Of a stretch of 37,168 nt of DNA, positions 1 to 7,697 are shown piece by piece. Within the stretch, counting starts at the first letter, position 1, and each line of letters starts with the position of its first letter. Both the position numbers and the translations under genes were made by a program. The stretch comes from Actinomycetota bacterium (GTDB taxonomy: Bacteria; Actinomycetota; Nitriliruptoria; Euzebyales; JAHELV01), in the NCBI GenBank assembly GCA_019347695.1, contig JAHWKT010000011.1, positions 1 to 37,168 on the forward strand. Reading direction: 5' to 3'. The notes below the pieces were generated by a model that saw only the letters and a list, made by a program, of their open reading frames with translations, was not told the origin of the DNA and searched no databases.

Positions 1-23
1 GGCCGACGCCGTATGGTGACCGG

Positions 24-1577
24 TCAGGCGTCGCGGTGGCGGGGGTGGCCGGCATGCACCCGTTCCGGGGCGCTCTCCAGACCACAGCACCACTTGTCGA
101 GCGGTTCCCGCGGCTGGCGCTCCGCATCGCGATCCGGCGGCACGTCGACGGCGGGAGTGTCGTCGGCGAGCACGTCGTCGCTGATGCGGGTCCAGGCGAT
201 CACCACGCCGACCGCAGTCAGCGCGGCGGTGATGAACATCGCCCGGGTGAACCCGGCCGAGAAGACCGCTGGCGAGATGTCACCGCTGTCGCTCGTCAGC
301 CCGGCGACGACCGGCAGCGCCGCCGTCGCCAGCAACTGCGCGACCCGGCTGACGGCATTGTTCACGCCGCTGGCTACGCCCGAATGGCGTTGGTCGGCGG
401 CCGCCAGCGTCGTCGCCGTGACCGGAGCGACGAGTCCGGCGAGCCCCAGACCGAAGACGACCGCCGCCGGGAAGACCGAGGTGAGGTAGGCGTCGCCCTG
501 GTCGATCATGCCCAACAGCAGCATCGCGATCGTCAGGACGATCGCCGCGGCTGTCAGCGGCCGCCGCGGTCCGATGCGCTGCGCGAGCGCACCGGACCGC
601 TCGGACAACGCGAACATGATGAGCGACACCGGCACGAACGCGGCACCCGCCTGTGTGCCGGAGTAGCCGAGCACTATCTGGAGGTGCTGCACCAGCAGGA
701 AGCTGACGCCACCCAGTGCCGCGTAGACGACGAAGCACAGCGCGTTCGCCCACGTGAACTGCCGGGACGCGAAGATCGACGGCGGCAGCATGGGGTTGGC
801 CTCGCGCTCCTCCACGACGACGAACGCGATCGCAGCTGTGATGCCGGCCGCGACCGTCACCAACAGCAGCGGATCGGTCAGACCTCGGTTCGGCGCCTCG
901 ATCACTGCGTACGTCACGCCGGCCAGCGCGATCATCGACAGTCCCGCGCCCGGTATGTCGAGACGTCCGCTGACGGTGTCGTCGCGCGTCTCGGGTACGT
1001 GCGCCAGCGCCGCCCAGATGACGAAGGCGCACAGCGGCAGCGGCAGCAGGAACACCGTGCGCCAGCCAGCCGTGTCGACGACGACGCCACCGAGCACCGG
1101 ACCAATGAGCTGGGCGATCGATCCGAGTGCCGACCAGGCCCCGATCGCGCGCGCACGATCTGCCGGAGCGAACGACGACTGGAGGATGGCCAGGCTGCCC
1201 GGCGTCAGCAGCGCTCCGCCGATGCCCTGGGCGACGCGTGCGGCGATCAGCAACGGCAGCGTCGGCGCGATCGCGCACAGCACCGAGGCTGCCGCGAACC
1301 ACACGAGCCCGACGATGTAGACGCGTCGGCGTCCGAGCCGGTCTCCGAGGCTGCCGCCCACCAGGATGGCGGCCGACAGTGTCAGCAGGTAGCCGATGAC
1401 GATCCACTGCCGTCCCGCAATGCCCGCGCCGAGCTCACTGCCGATCGCGGGCAGGGCCACATTGACGACGGTCGCCAGCAGAAACGCGCTCGCAGACCCG
1501 GCGACTGTCGCCGCCAGCACCCATTTCCCGCTCCCGTCTGCGATGCGCAGGTTGGCAGAGGCAGCGGTGTCACTCAT
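24..1577 (-). CDS. MFS drug-exporter-like transporter (DHA2 type)
   Basis: A 517-aa inner-membrane protein of the major facilitator superfamily, probably a proton-coupled exporter of drugs or metabolites; the substrate cannot be read from sequence. The loop motif GGSLGDRLGRRRVY after helix 2 (MFS motif A) and the segment RVAQGIGGALLTPGS (helix 4-5 region, DHA2-like) identify the family, and the length and number of hydrophobic stretches fit the 14-helix DHA2 subgroup. I start it at the ATG giving MSDTAAS because AGGTG lies about 5 bases upstream; the open frame extends to 1754 but that part is Arg/Cys-rich and not transporter-like. The C-terminal tail of about 50 residues is hydrophilic. No TetR or MarR regulator sits next to it. 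Confidence 0.9.
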   Translation of the reverse strand: MSDTAASANLRIADGSGKWVLAATVAGSASAFLLATVVNVALPAIGSELGAGIAGRQWIVIGYLLTLSAAILVGGSLGDRLGRRRVYIVGLVWFAAASVLCAIAPTLPLLIAARVAQGIGGALLTPGSLAILQSSFAPADRARAIGAWSALGSIAQLIGPVLGGVVVDTAGWRTVFLLPLPLCAFVIWAALAHVPETRDDTVSGRLDIPGAGLSMIALAGVTYAVIEAPNRGLTDPLLLVTVAAGITAAIAFVVVEEREANPMLPPSIFASRQFTWANALCFVVYAALGGVSFLLVQHLQIVLGYSGTQAGAAFVPVSLIMFALSERSGALAQRIGPRRPLTAAAIVLTIAMLLLGMIDQGDAYLTSVFPAAVVFGLGLAGLVAPVTATTLAAADQRHSGVASGVNNAVSRVAQLLATAALPVVAGLTSDSGDISPAVFSAGFTRAMFITAALTAVGVVIAWTRISDDVLADDTPAVDVPPDRDAERQPREPLDKWCCGLESAPERVHAGHPRHRDA

Positions 1578-1909
1578 GCGGCACCTGCGCATGGCTCGCG
1601 GGAACCGGGAAGCGTGAGCGCGCAGGCACTCGAGCCGGTGGCTCGTCGTCGTGCATCGACATCCTCCGCGGCTATCTGAGCAAGGTGATGGGTACCGATT
1701 GTGCCGACACGGAAGGCTGGTTCCGGGCAACGTCCCGTGGACGTCGCATGACACGAATGGTCGTTACCTACAGTCACCTCAGGCCGACACATGCCATGTG
1801 CGACAGTACAGCTGCGTGGTGACCGTTCGGCCATGCCTGACCCGTGCGATGGTCCACCAAGGTGCCGATCGCAGACATCGCGAGGCCACGCATGCGAGAA
1901 TGCCCTGAG
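1578..1909. other. Intergenic region with a 13-base palindrome
   Basis: About 330 bases between the divergent MFS gene and the small-protein cassette. Short open frames here do not look coding. It must hold the promoter of the MFS gene and contains a perfect palindrome CACATG-C-CATGTG at 1788-1800, a possible operator. The last 40 bases contain the predicted leaderless promoter of the next gene. Confidence 0.5.
1896..1901 (+). promoter_or_regulatory. Extended -10 element of a leaderless promoter
   Basis: TGC followed by GAGAAT, ending 8 bases before the ATG at 1910. There is no room for a ribosome binding site, so the transcript probably starts at or next to the start codon. The same arrangement recurs in front of the duplicated gene at 2724. 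Confidence 0.5.
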
Positions 1910-2101
1910 ATGACCGATCCCAGCGTGGCCGTGGTGGCCCGTCCCCAGGGTCCGGCCAGCGATCGCGGCGATCGTGCGTTGGTCCGGCATCTCCTGACGC
2001 TCACACCGACCGAGCGCCTGCTGACGCTGTCATCGTTCTGGCCGGTCGTGCGCATCGGTCTGCAGCGGCGCCACGTGGCCGGCGGCGCTCACCGTCCGTG
2101 A
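1910..2101 (+). CDS. Small protein (63 aa) coupled to a nucleotidyltransferase
   Basis: A short soluble protein of unknown function. Its second half, from about residue 21, reads DRALVRHLLTLTPTERL and then a W-containing amphipathic stretch. This part is repeated almost residue for residue by the orphan gene at 2724-2912, and that conservation is the main evidence that it is coded. Its stop TGA overlaps the GTG start of the next gene (GTGA), so the two are translationally coupled. Small proteins placed like this before an MNT/AbiEii-type nucleotidyltransferase are often partners in a toxin-antitoxin-like module; that role is an inference here. No DNA-binding motif is obvious. Confidence 0.65.
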   Translation: MTDPSVAVVARPQGPASDRGDRALVRHLLTLTPTERLLTLSSFWPVVRIGLQRRHVAGGAHRP

Positions 2102-2610
2102 GCGGATCGGCGGCGCTCACGCCGGCCCGGTTCTTCGAGCCGGACCGGATCCTGAAGGTGCTCGCCGAACACGGCGTGCGCTACGTGCTCGTCGGCGGCA
2201 TCGCCGCCACGCTGCGTGGGTCGCCGTCGATGACCTACGACATCGATGTGGCACCCGAGCTGTCCGGCGACAACCTCGAGCGCCTCGCGGCCGCGCTCCG
2301 CGAACTGGGTGCCGTGCGCTACACCGAGCCCGAGGAGGACATCGCGGCGCCGTACGCCGAGGAGATGTCGGCTCGCGTGGAGCAGTTCGCGTCGCCGATC
2401 GGCTACATCGACGTGCTCCGCGAACTGCGCGCGATCGGCGGCTACGAGCGGCTGATCGAAGCCGCCGAGCTGATCGAGGTCGCGGGTACCTCGGTGTACG
2501 TGGCGGCACTCGACGACATCATCGCCTCCAAGGAGGCGGCGGGTCGGCCCAAGGATCTCGCACAGCTGCCGGCGTTGTACGCGCTGCGCGACGAGCTGCG
2601 GCACGACTGA
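2098..2610 (+). CDS. Nucleotidyltransferase-fold protein (MNT/AbiEii/DUF6036-like)
   Basis: A 170-aa protein of the DNA polymerase beta-like nucleotidyltransferase fold. Residues about 25-50 carry the hallmark Gly-Gly (VLVGGIAATLRGS) followed by T-Y-D-I-D, the metal-binding Asp-x-Asp of the fold. The C-terminal part (D-D-I-I-A-S-K-E-A-A-G-R-P-K-D) is the helix typical of AbiEii/DUF6036-type proteins. Such proteins transfer a nucleotide or NMP to a partner protein or RNA, often within toxin-antitoxin or abortive-infection pairs. The GTG start overlaps the stop of the small upstream gene, so the pair should be made together. Which one, if either, is toxic cannot be told from sequence. Confidence 0.8.
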   Translation: MSGSAALTPARFFEPDRILKVLAEHGVRYVLVGGIAATLRGSPSMTYDIDVAPELSGDNLERLAAALRELGAVRYTEPEEDIAAPYAEEMSARVEQFASPIGYIDVLRELRAIGGYERLIEAAELIEVAGTSVYVAALDDIIASKEAAGRPKDLAQLPALYALRDELRHD

Positions 2611-2709
2611 TCACCGGTGCCCGCCCCACCATGGACGGCTGACCATGTCCGGATGGCCACCTGACCGTGTGGACGGTGCCGCCTACCGCCGCCGTTGCGG
2701 CATGCGTGC

Positions 2710-2715
2710 GACAAT
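2710..2715 (+). promoter_or_regulatory. Extended -10 element of a leaderless promoter
   Basis: TGC directly followed by GACAAT, 8 bases before the ATG at 2724; the spacing matches the copy at 1896-1901. No Shine-Dalgarno sequence lies between it and the start. Confidence 0.5.
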
Positions 2716-2723
2716 CTCGCGTC

Positions 2724-2912
2724 ATGAGCCATCTTGCTGTGGCACCTGTGCCGCACGTGCAGATACCGACCAGTGACCCACACGACCGGGCTTTGGTACG
2801 GCATCTGCTGACGCTCACGCCGACCGAGCGCCTGCGCAACCTGTCAGCCTATTGGCCGCTGATCAGGGTCGGACTCGAGCAGCGCGAGCTCGTGGGCGCC
2901 CACCGCCGCTGA
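2724..2912 (+). CDS. Orphan duplicate of the small protein (62 aa)
   Basis: Paralogue of the 63-aa protein at 1910-2101: the first 23 residues differ, but the rest shares DRALVRHLLTLTPTERL, then LS, WP and GL at the same spacing, and the DNA itself is clearly duplicated (1970-2071 against 2784-2885). No nucleotidyltransferase follows it; the next gene is on the other strand. It could be a spare partner for the neighbouring nucleotidyltransferase, for example a solitary antitoxin, or a leftover of a tandem duplication. Function unknown. Confidence 0.6.
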   Translation: MSHLAVAPVPHVQIPTSDPHDRALVRHLLTLTPTERLRNLSAYWPLIRVGLEQRELVGAHRR

Positions 2913-2979
2913 GCGTCCGCCACGGACGGACAGCGACCCTCCTCCCCCACCGAGATCCTCTCGCCGTCGTTCGTGGTGT

Positions 2980-3570
2980 TCAGCGGTTCTCCTCGTGGAT
3001 CGCATCCGCATTCCCGCGGTCGAGGCTGTGGATCAGCGCACTCTCGTGCCGGGGATGCGAGACGTGGATGAGTCCACGGATCGTGGAGTGCAGCATCACC
3101 ACGACGGCGATCAGGAGACCGCCGAGCAGGGACATCAACAGCACGATCCCGTAGTAGATCCAGGTGTAGAGGCGACGCAGCGTGTCCGCCTCCTCGAGCG
3201 GCACAGACAGCACCATCAGCAGCACCATCGACAGGATGATCAGCAGGGCGTTGAGCACGGCGATCTGCTGGACCCGTTCGTAGTGTGCCTCCGTGAAGTC
3301 CTCGGTGTGCGTGGCAGTGAACGACAGCAGCGTCAGCATCAGCGCGAGCATCGTCACACCGCCGGTCAGCGTCGCCGAGCTCAGGAACCGGATGGTCGGC
3401 ACGATGGCCTCGAGCAGCGACAGTGCGCGGAACGGTGAGATCCGCCCGACGGTGGCCAGCCCGCCGAACGCGATGACTGTCGTGATGCCGCCGCCAACGA
3501 GTGCCGATCGCAGCTGTACGCGCGACTGGGTCGTCATCGTCGACGCATGCGACGACATGCCGATGAACAC
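2980..3570 (-). CDS. Four-helix membrane protein, function unknown
   Basis: I do not recognise the family. The protein, about 196 aa, has four clear hydrophobic segments: residues about 24-44 (Gly/Ala rich), 65-87, 110-132 and 142-170, followed by a basic and His-containing tail of about 30 residues. The frame is open much further upstream, but that upstream part encodes the unrelated ABC remnant. I place the start at the GTG at 3570, with GGGAG about 13 bases upstream; ATGs at 3558 and 3537 are also possible. It lies downstream of the ABC remnant on the same strand. Confidence 0.65.
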   Translation of the reverse strand: MFIGMSSHASTMTTQSRVQLRSALVGGGITTVIAFGGLATVGRISPFRALSLLEAIVPTIRFLSSATLTGGVTMLALMLTLLSFTATHTEDFTEAHYERVQQIAVLNALLIILSMVLLMVLSVPLEEADTLRRLYTWIYYGIVLLMSLLGGLLIAVVVMLHSTIRGLIHVSHPRHESALIHSLDRGNADAIHEENR

Positions 3571-3677
3571 GTCATGACAAGGTCTCCCACTGGATCGGCC
3601 AGCGGGCCGACCCTGACGGACGGTACCAGACGCCCGGCGAGCGGGCCGCGTCGAAACGCGCGCCGGCCACGTGCGAC

Positions 3678-3990
3678 TCAGCCGCTGCGCTTGAGCTTGC
3701 CGTGCTGCTTGGCGAAGCGCTCGCCCGCGCCGAACACGGCGGCGGACCGCCGGCGCGTCAGCGACGACGTCGTGTCCGAAGACGCTCGCGTTGCCGCCGT
3801 CGGGGAGCAGCAGCGTGGCGAGCATGCGCACCAGTGTCGACTTCCCGGAGCCGTTCTGGCCGAGGATCGCCACGGTCTCGCCGCGGGCAACGTGCAGCGA
3901 CAGGTGGTCGAGTGCGACGATCGTCGAAGTGCTGCGTGCGACCGTCGCGGCGGACGCGGCGGCGGAAGACGTAGTGCAGACCGCAGGCGC
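3678..3990 (-). pseudogene. Truncated, frameshifted ABC transporter ATPase remnant
   Basis: Between the MFS gene and the four-helix protein lies a piece of an ABC ATPase: the start of the nucleotide-binding domain with [14 protein letters not shown], an intact Walker A (GQNGSGKST) and the following [14 protein letters not shown] segment, in one frame. The similarity then shifts to the next frame ([15 protein letters not shown]) and stops at 3678. There is no Q-loop, LSGGQ signature, Walker B or H-loop, and no convincing start codon, so this is about a third of the domain. It probably records deletion of an ABC exporter gene. No permease partner is nearby unless the four-helix protein is a degenerate one, which I doubt. 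Confidence 0.7.
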
Positions 3991-3994
3991 GATA

Positions 3995-5317
3995 TCAGCG
4001 TGTGGACAGCGCCGGTGCAGCCTCCGGCGTGCGGCGCAGCAGTACCACCGCGGCCAGCGGACCCACGACAACGGCCGCGATCGCCGTCGGCAGGCCGGTG
4101 ATGCCGCTGAGCCCGCCGATGATCGCCGGCCCGACGGATCCGCCGACGAACGTGATCAGGTTGAACACCCCGAGCGCGGCACCGCGGATGTCCACCGGCG
4201 CGGCGATCGTCACATGATCGACGAGCACCGCCTGCGATGCGCCGAACCCGACGGACGCCCCCGCCATCGCGATGACGATCGCCACGACCTGCGTTGGCGC
4301 GAATGCGGCGACCGCGACGCACGCCAGCGTCACGCTGGCGGCGATCGCTGCCGTGCGAAAGCGGCCGAGCCGCGGGCCAAGACGACCGGCGATCCGCGAC
4401 GCCACTGCGCCGGCCAGCGCGGCCGGCAGCAGGGCCGCACCGATCTGCAGCGGCGACCATCCGCGCGTCGCGGCGAGCAGCTCGGGTGCCGCCAGCAGCA
4501 TCGCGAAGTAGGACGCCAACAGCGCGAACGCGGCGACCGCGGGAACCATGAGCTGTGGGTTGCCGATCACGCGGCGTGGCAGGAAGCCATCGGGACGCGC
4601 ACGGATCAGCAGCGCGGTCGCCGGAACGCCGACCAACAGCAGGCCGCCGCCGGCGACGCCGATCTGCGCGCCCGCCGTCGGCGCCTGGAGCAGGGCGAGG
4701 AGACCGGCGACGACGGTCGCCGTCGCGACCGCACCGGCCACGTCGAAACGGCCGGGACGACGGTCGGACGGCGCGAGCCCCGCGATCGGGACGATCAGGA
4801 GCACGCCGGCCGCCGGCAGCGCGAACACCCATCGCCACCCCAGCAACGCCTCGATCGCGCCGCCGATGACGGGCCCGGAACCGCTGACGACCGCGACGAC
4901 CGCGAGCAGCGCACCGAAGACCTCGGCGCGGTCGGGGCCGGTCCAGCGCTGCGCGACGATGGCGTTGACGAGCACGGGCACCGCGCCGGCACCGATGCCC
5001 TGGACGACCCGTCCGGTGATCAGGACCGGAAACGACGGCGCCACGCCCACGATCACCGACCCGGTCGCCATCAACCCGATGCCGACGACCAGCGGTCGGC
5101 GCAGCCCCACCCGGTCCGCGAGCCTGCCGAACGTCGCGGTCGCCACCGCGAAGCACAGCGAGAAGACCGAGAAGATCCATGCGGCGTCGCTGACCGTCAG
5201 CCCGAACTCGTCGCGCACGACGGGGATCGCGACGGCGACCGCGCTCGAGCCGATGATCGTCAGTGCGATCAGCGTGCCGAGCAGCACGGCCGCCATGCGG
5301 TCGGAGGGGGCATCCAC
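3995..5317 (-). CDS. MFS transporter
   Basis: A 440-aa major facilitator superfamily protein with about a dozen hydrophobic segments. Motif A appears as [12 protein letters not shown] after the second helix, and [12 protein letters not shown] is the helix 4 motif of drug exporters. The substrate is unknown. The GTG start at 5317 has no Shine-Dalgarno but lies 8 bases after TAGCGT, suggesting a leaderless transcript; an ATG 7 codons in is the alternative. It sits 81 bases downstream of the orphan amidohydrolase on the same strand, so read-through from that operon is possible. Confidence 0.9.
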   Translation of the reverse strand: MDAPSDRMAAVLLGTLIALTIIGSSAVAVAIPVVRDEFGLTVSDAAWIFSVFSLCFAVATATFGRLADRVGLRRPLVVGIGLMATGSVIVGVAPSFPVLITGRVVQGIGAGAVPVLVNAIVAQRWTGPDRAEVFGALLAVVAVVSGSGPVIGGAIEALLGWRWVFALPAAGVLLIVPIAGLAPSDRRPGRFDVAGAVATATVVAGLLALLQAPTAGAQIGVAGGGLLLVGVPATALLIRARPDGFLPRRVIGNPQLMVPAVAAFALLASYFAMLLAAPELLAATRGWSPLQIGAALLPAALAGAVASRIAGRLGPRLGRFRTAAIAASVTLACVAVAAFAPTQVVAIVIAMAGASVGFGASQAVLVDHVTIAAPVDIRGAALGVFNLITFVGGSVGPAIIGGLSGITGLPTAIAAVVVGPLAAVVLLRRTPEAAPALSTR

Positions 5318-5325
5318 GGCCGACC

Positions 5326-5331
5326 ACGCTA
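5326..5331 (-). promoter_or_regulatory. -10 element, probable leaderless promoter of the MFS gene
   Basis: On the minus strand TAGCGT (TAnnnT) is followed by 8 bases and the GTG start at 5317. Confidence 0.4.
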
Positions 5332-5398
5332 CCCCCGGCCTGCGCGCACGCTCGCGGTCGCCAGCGGCGGTCGCCGTACGGGCGGGAGAGCGGAACCG

Positions 5399-6439
5399 TT
5401 ACGACGCGACGCCGGTGCCGCGGACCTCATCCAATGTCATGCCATGCAGGCGCAGCAGGTTCTCACCGAGGATCTTGCGCTTGGCCTGCTCGGTCAGCTG
5501 GGGATAGCCGTAGCCCTCCACCAGATCCTGTGGCAGCTCGAAGTTCCAGAACGCCTCCAGCGCCCACTGCGGATGGAAGATCGGGCACTCGCTGCCGTAG
5601 ATGATCTTGTCCTCGCCGCACCAGAACAGCAGCTTGCCCAGCCACTCGGCGAACTGCCGGGGCGACCGCACGATGAAGTTGATCGTGGCGGCCAGCGACG
5701 CGTACAGGTTGGGATGGCGGATCAGCTGCCAACAGGTCTCGTCGATGAACGGCAGGCCGACGTGGAAGATCACGAAGTTGAGATCCCGGAAGTTGGCTGC
5801 GGCGCCGTCCATGTCCCACGTCTGGGTGTGTTCGATCGGTTGCGGCCCGAGGGGCACGCCCTTGTGCACGCCGATCAGGTTGACGCCGAGCTCGAGCGCC
5901 TTCTCGAAGACGGGGAATGCGATCTGCGGATCATCCATGCGCCACGGTAGCGGCGTGCCGTAGTCGTAGCGGGTGTTGTAGAACTTGAACGCCTTCGCGC
6001 CGTGCTCGCGGACCTGGATCTCCATCAGGTCGAGGGCCTTGCGGCCCTCCATCGGGTTGACCGACCCCCAGAAGATCGTGTCGTCGGGGTTGTCCTGGGC
6101 CATCTGCGCGCAGGACTCCCACGGCGACAATCCGTCGACGAACAGGTCGGTCAGCGGCAGCGGCTGCGCCACCAGCATGTCGGTGTCCGACTCGTCGAAC
6201 ACCATGCGGTGGATCTCCTCAGGTGACCACTGCCGCATGTACTCCTCCGGCGGCAGCACGGTCTCACCGTCGGGGGTCAGCGTCGCGTGGAACGCGTAGA
6301 GGTGATCGATGAACGACTCACCTGCGGCGCCGAGCGCGTTCTTCTTGTCGAAGTTGAACACGTGCGCGACGCAGTCGAAGACGAACGGCTTGCCGCCGTC
6401 GGCCGTCGCGAGCGTGGACCGGGTTGGGCTGTCGGTCAC
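5399..6439 (-). CDS. Amidohydrolase-2 family protein with altered metal site (orphan paralogue)
   Basis: A 346-aa TIM-barrel protein of the amidohydrolase 2 family (PF04909 type, related to decarboxylases and lactonases). It is a paralogue of the prm-cluster protein at 19969-21021: both have a His-Lys-Gly strand (GVHKG here), a His before a G-x-P-x-I-D loop, and a late GS-acid motif. Two expected metal ligands differ: the N-terminal His-x-His is C23-V-A-H26, and the terminal GSD is GSE. It may therefore bind metal differently or be non-catalytic. The GTG start at 6439 overlaps the stop of the MIP18 gene (GTGA), with GGAGGTGAC just upstream, so both are made together. By context it may help mature a metalloenzyme; that is inference. 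Confidence 0.85.
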   Translation of the reverse strand: MTDSPTRSTLATADGGKPFVFDCVAHVFNFDKKNALGAAGESFIDHLYAFHATLTPDGETVLPPEEYMRQWSPEEIHRMVFDESDTDMLVAQPLPLTDLFVDGLSPWESCAQMAQDNPDDTIFWGSVNPMEGRKALDLMEIQVREHGAKAFKFYNTRYDYGTPLPWRMDDPQIAFPVFEKALELGVNLIGVHKGVPLGPQPIEHTQTWDMDGAAANFRDLNFVIFHVGLPFIDETCWQLIRHPNLYASLAATINFIVRSPRQFAEWLGKLLFWCGEDKIIYGSECPIFHPQWALEAFWNFELPQDLVEGYGYPQLTEQAKRKILGENLLRLHGMTLDEVRGTGVAS

Positions 6440-6834
6440 GATGTCACCTCCGCAGTACGTGGGTCGACGGTCGGCTGCGCACCGGGCGGTTCTGGTCGTT
6501 GCCCGGTGAGCTGGTTCGGCGGTGGGAGGAAGCGCAGTCGCTCTCGCGCGACGTCGGACAGCCGGTCGCTGGACCAGGCGGTGTCCCACACGACGCGAAC
6601 CTCGGCGTCGGCCACCGCCGGCAGGCTGGCGATGCGCTCGCGGATCGCCTCGACGAGCGGCACCATGAACGGGCACCATCCCGACGTCAGCACGAGATCG
6701 ACGGTGGCCTGCTCGCCGGACACCTGAATGTCCTCGATCAGGCCCATGTCGACCACAGACAGGCCACGCTCCTCGCAGCAGGGGTCGTAGACCTCGCCCA
6801 ACGCCTCGGCGATGCGGGTGCGCATCTGCTGCAT
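6436..6834 (-). CDS. MIP18/DUF59-family metal-sulfur cluster assembly-like protein
   Basis: A 132-aa protein of the MIP18 (DUF59, SufT/PaaD-like) family, whose members assist iron-sulfur or other metal-site assembly. The first 90 residues show the family pattern: helix, D-P (here DPCCEERG, with an unusual Cys pair), SVVDMGLIEDI, and the conserved Cys in SGWCPF followed by a helix. The last 35 residues are Pro-rich. A Shine-Dalgarno (AGAGGA) precedes the ATG at 6834. It overlaps the amidohydrolase downstream. The same two families are adjacent, in opposite order, in the propane monooxygenase cluster at 19.3-21.0 kb. Confidence 0.85.
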   Translation of the reverse strand: MQQMRTRIAEALGEVYDPCCEERGLSVVDMGLIEDIQVSGEQATVDLVLTSGWCPFMVPLVEAIRERIASLPAVADAEVRVVWDTAWSSDRLSDVARERLRFLPPPNQLTGQRPEPPGAQPTVDPRTAEVTS

Positions 6835-6988
6835 GGCGGTCCTCTCAGCGGTGTGTCACCCCACGCTCGCCCATGACGGCGCACGCCGCAAGGGGCGAGT
6901 TTCAGATGATGAACACACCGGCCACGCCGGCCACCCGCGGTCACCGGTCGTGTCACCAATGACTACTCCGTCCCGGCACCACAGGCGT

Positions 6989-6994
6989 TACGAT
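6989..6994 (+). promoter_or_regulatory. -10 element, probable leaderless promoter
   Basis: TACGAT followed by exactly 6 bases and the ATG at 7001; no Shine-Dalgarno is present. Confidence 0.5.
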
Positions 6995-7000
6995 CCCGAC

Positions 7001-7471
7001 ATGTCCACGCGCCGGCCGCCGGCGTGGTCGACGATCGCGGCCACCGGGTTGATGGCGGTCATCATCGCCGGCTTCGTCGCGTTCGCGGTGGCGTCGCTGC
7101 GCGGCACCGACGATGCCGCGAGTCGGGAGGCCGGCCTGCTCGGCCTCACCGCACAGGCCGAGAACACCGCGGGCATCATCGTCGGCATCGTCATCCTGGC
7201 GGTGTCGCTGGTCACATTGGCACAATGCGTCGGTGTCGCGCGACGGCGGCAGGGCGCCAGACATGCGGCCCTCGTGACCTTCGGCACGCTCGCCCTCCTG
7301 TCGCTGGCGGCCGCCGTGCCGGGCGTGACGTCGAGCCCCCCGCGGCCCAACGCGTGGTACGGCGTCCTCGTGGGTGTGGCGGACCTCGCGGTGGTCGGGC
7401 TGCTGCTGTTGCCGACGACGGCGGACGACATCGAGCTCGCCGAGCGCGAGCACGATCGACGCGCTGCGTGA
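7001..7471 (+). CDS. Small integral membrane protein, function unknown
   Basis: A 156-aa protein with four predicted membrane segments at about residues 12-34, 58-80, 90-110 and 122-140, joined by short loops and ending in an acidic/basic tail. I recognise no family. I chose the ATG at 7001 because a TACGAT -10 element lies 6 bases before it, as for a leaderless transcript, and the open frame further upstream lacks membrane character. It is divergent from the MIP18-amidohydrolase pair and shares its upstream region of about 165 bases. Confidence 0.7.
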   Translation: MSTRRPPAWSTIAATGLMAVIIAGFVAFAVASLRGTDDAASREAGLLGLTAQAENTAGIIVGIVILAVSLVTLAQCVGVARRRQGARHAALVTFGTLALLSLAAAVPGVTSSPPRPNAWYGVLVGVADLAVVGLLLLPTTADDIELAEREHDRRAA

Positions 7472-7685
7472 CGCCACTTCGCGGCGGCGACCGAGGACCT
7501 GGAAGGGCCTTGCGTCCCCGTGCCGTTTCGTAGGCGCATATCCCACGCGGTGCGTTGGAGGGCGGGTCACGATCACGCGGGTCGAGGCTCCGCGGTCTCC
7601 CCCGCTGGAGGACGTTGGTCACAGCTCGTCCGCCCGCTGCGGGTCGCGGCGACCGACCTGGCCGCCGCCTGTTCAGCCGAGGCTC

Positions 7686-7691
7686 TATCGT
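7686..7691 (+). promoter_or_regulatory. -10 element, probable leaderless promoter of rraA
   Basis: TATCGT followed by 6 bases and the ATG at 7698, the same geometry as in front of the gene at 7001. Confidence 0.45.
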
Positions 7692-7697
7692 GGCGGA

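Noticed and set aside
1578-1754. Upstream extension of the first MFS gene
   Set aside because: The extension is Arg/Cys-rich with no family similarity; a Shine-Dalgarno supports the start at 1577.
2980-4071. One 363-aa protein combining an ABC ATPase start with a four-helix membrane domain
   Set aside because: The ATPase part is truncated and continues in another frame, and the stretch between them is low complexity; two separate elements fit better.
3791-5950. Very long plus-strand open frame opposite the MFS and amidohydrolase genes (also 27859-30048, 4548-5507 and similar)
   Set aside because: Low-complexity Arg/Asp/Gln-rich translations mirroring real genes on the other strand; long antisense frames are expected at this GC content.
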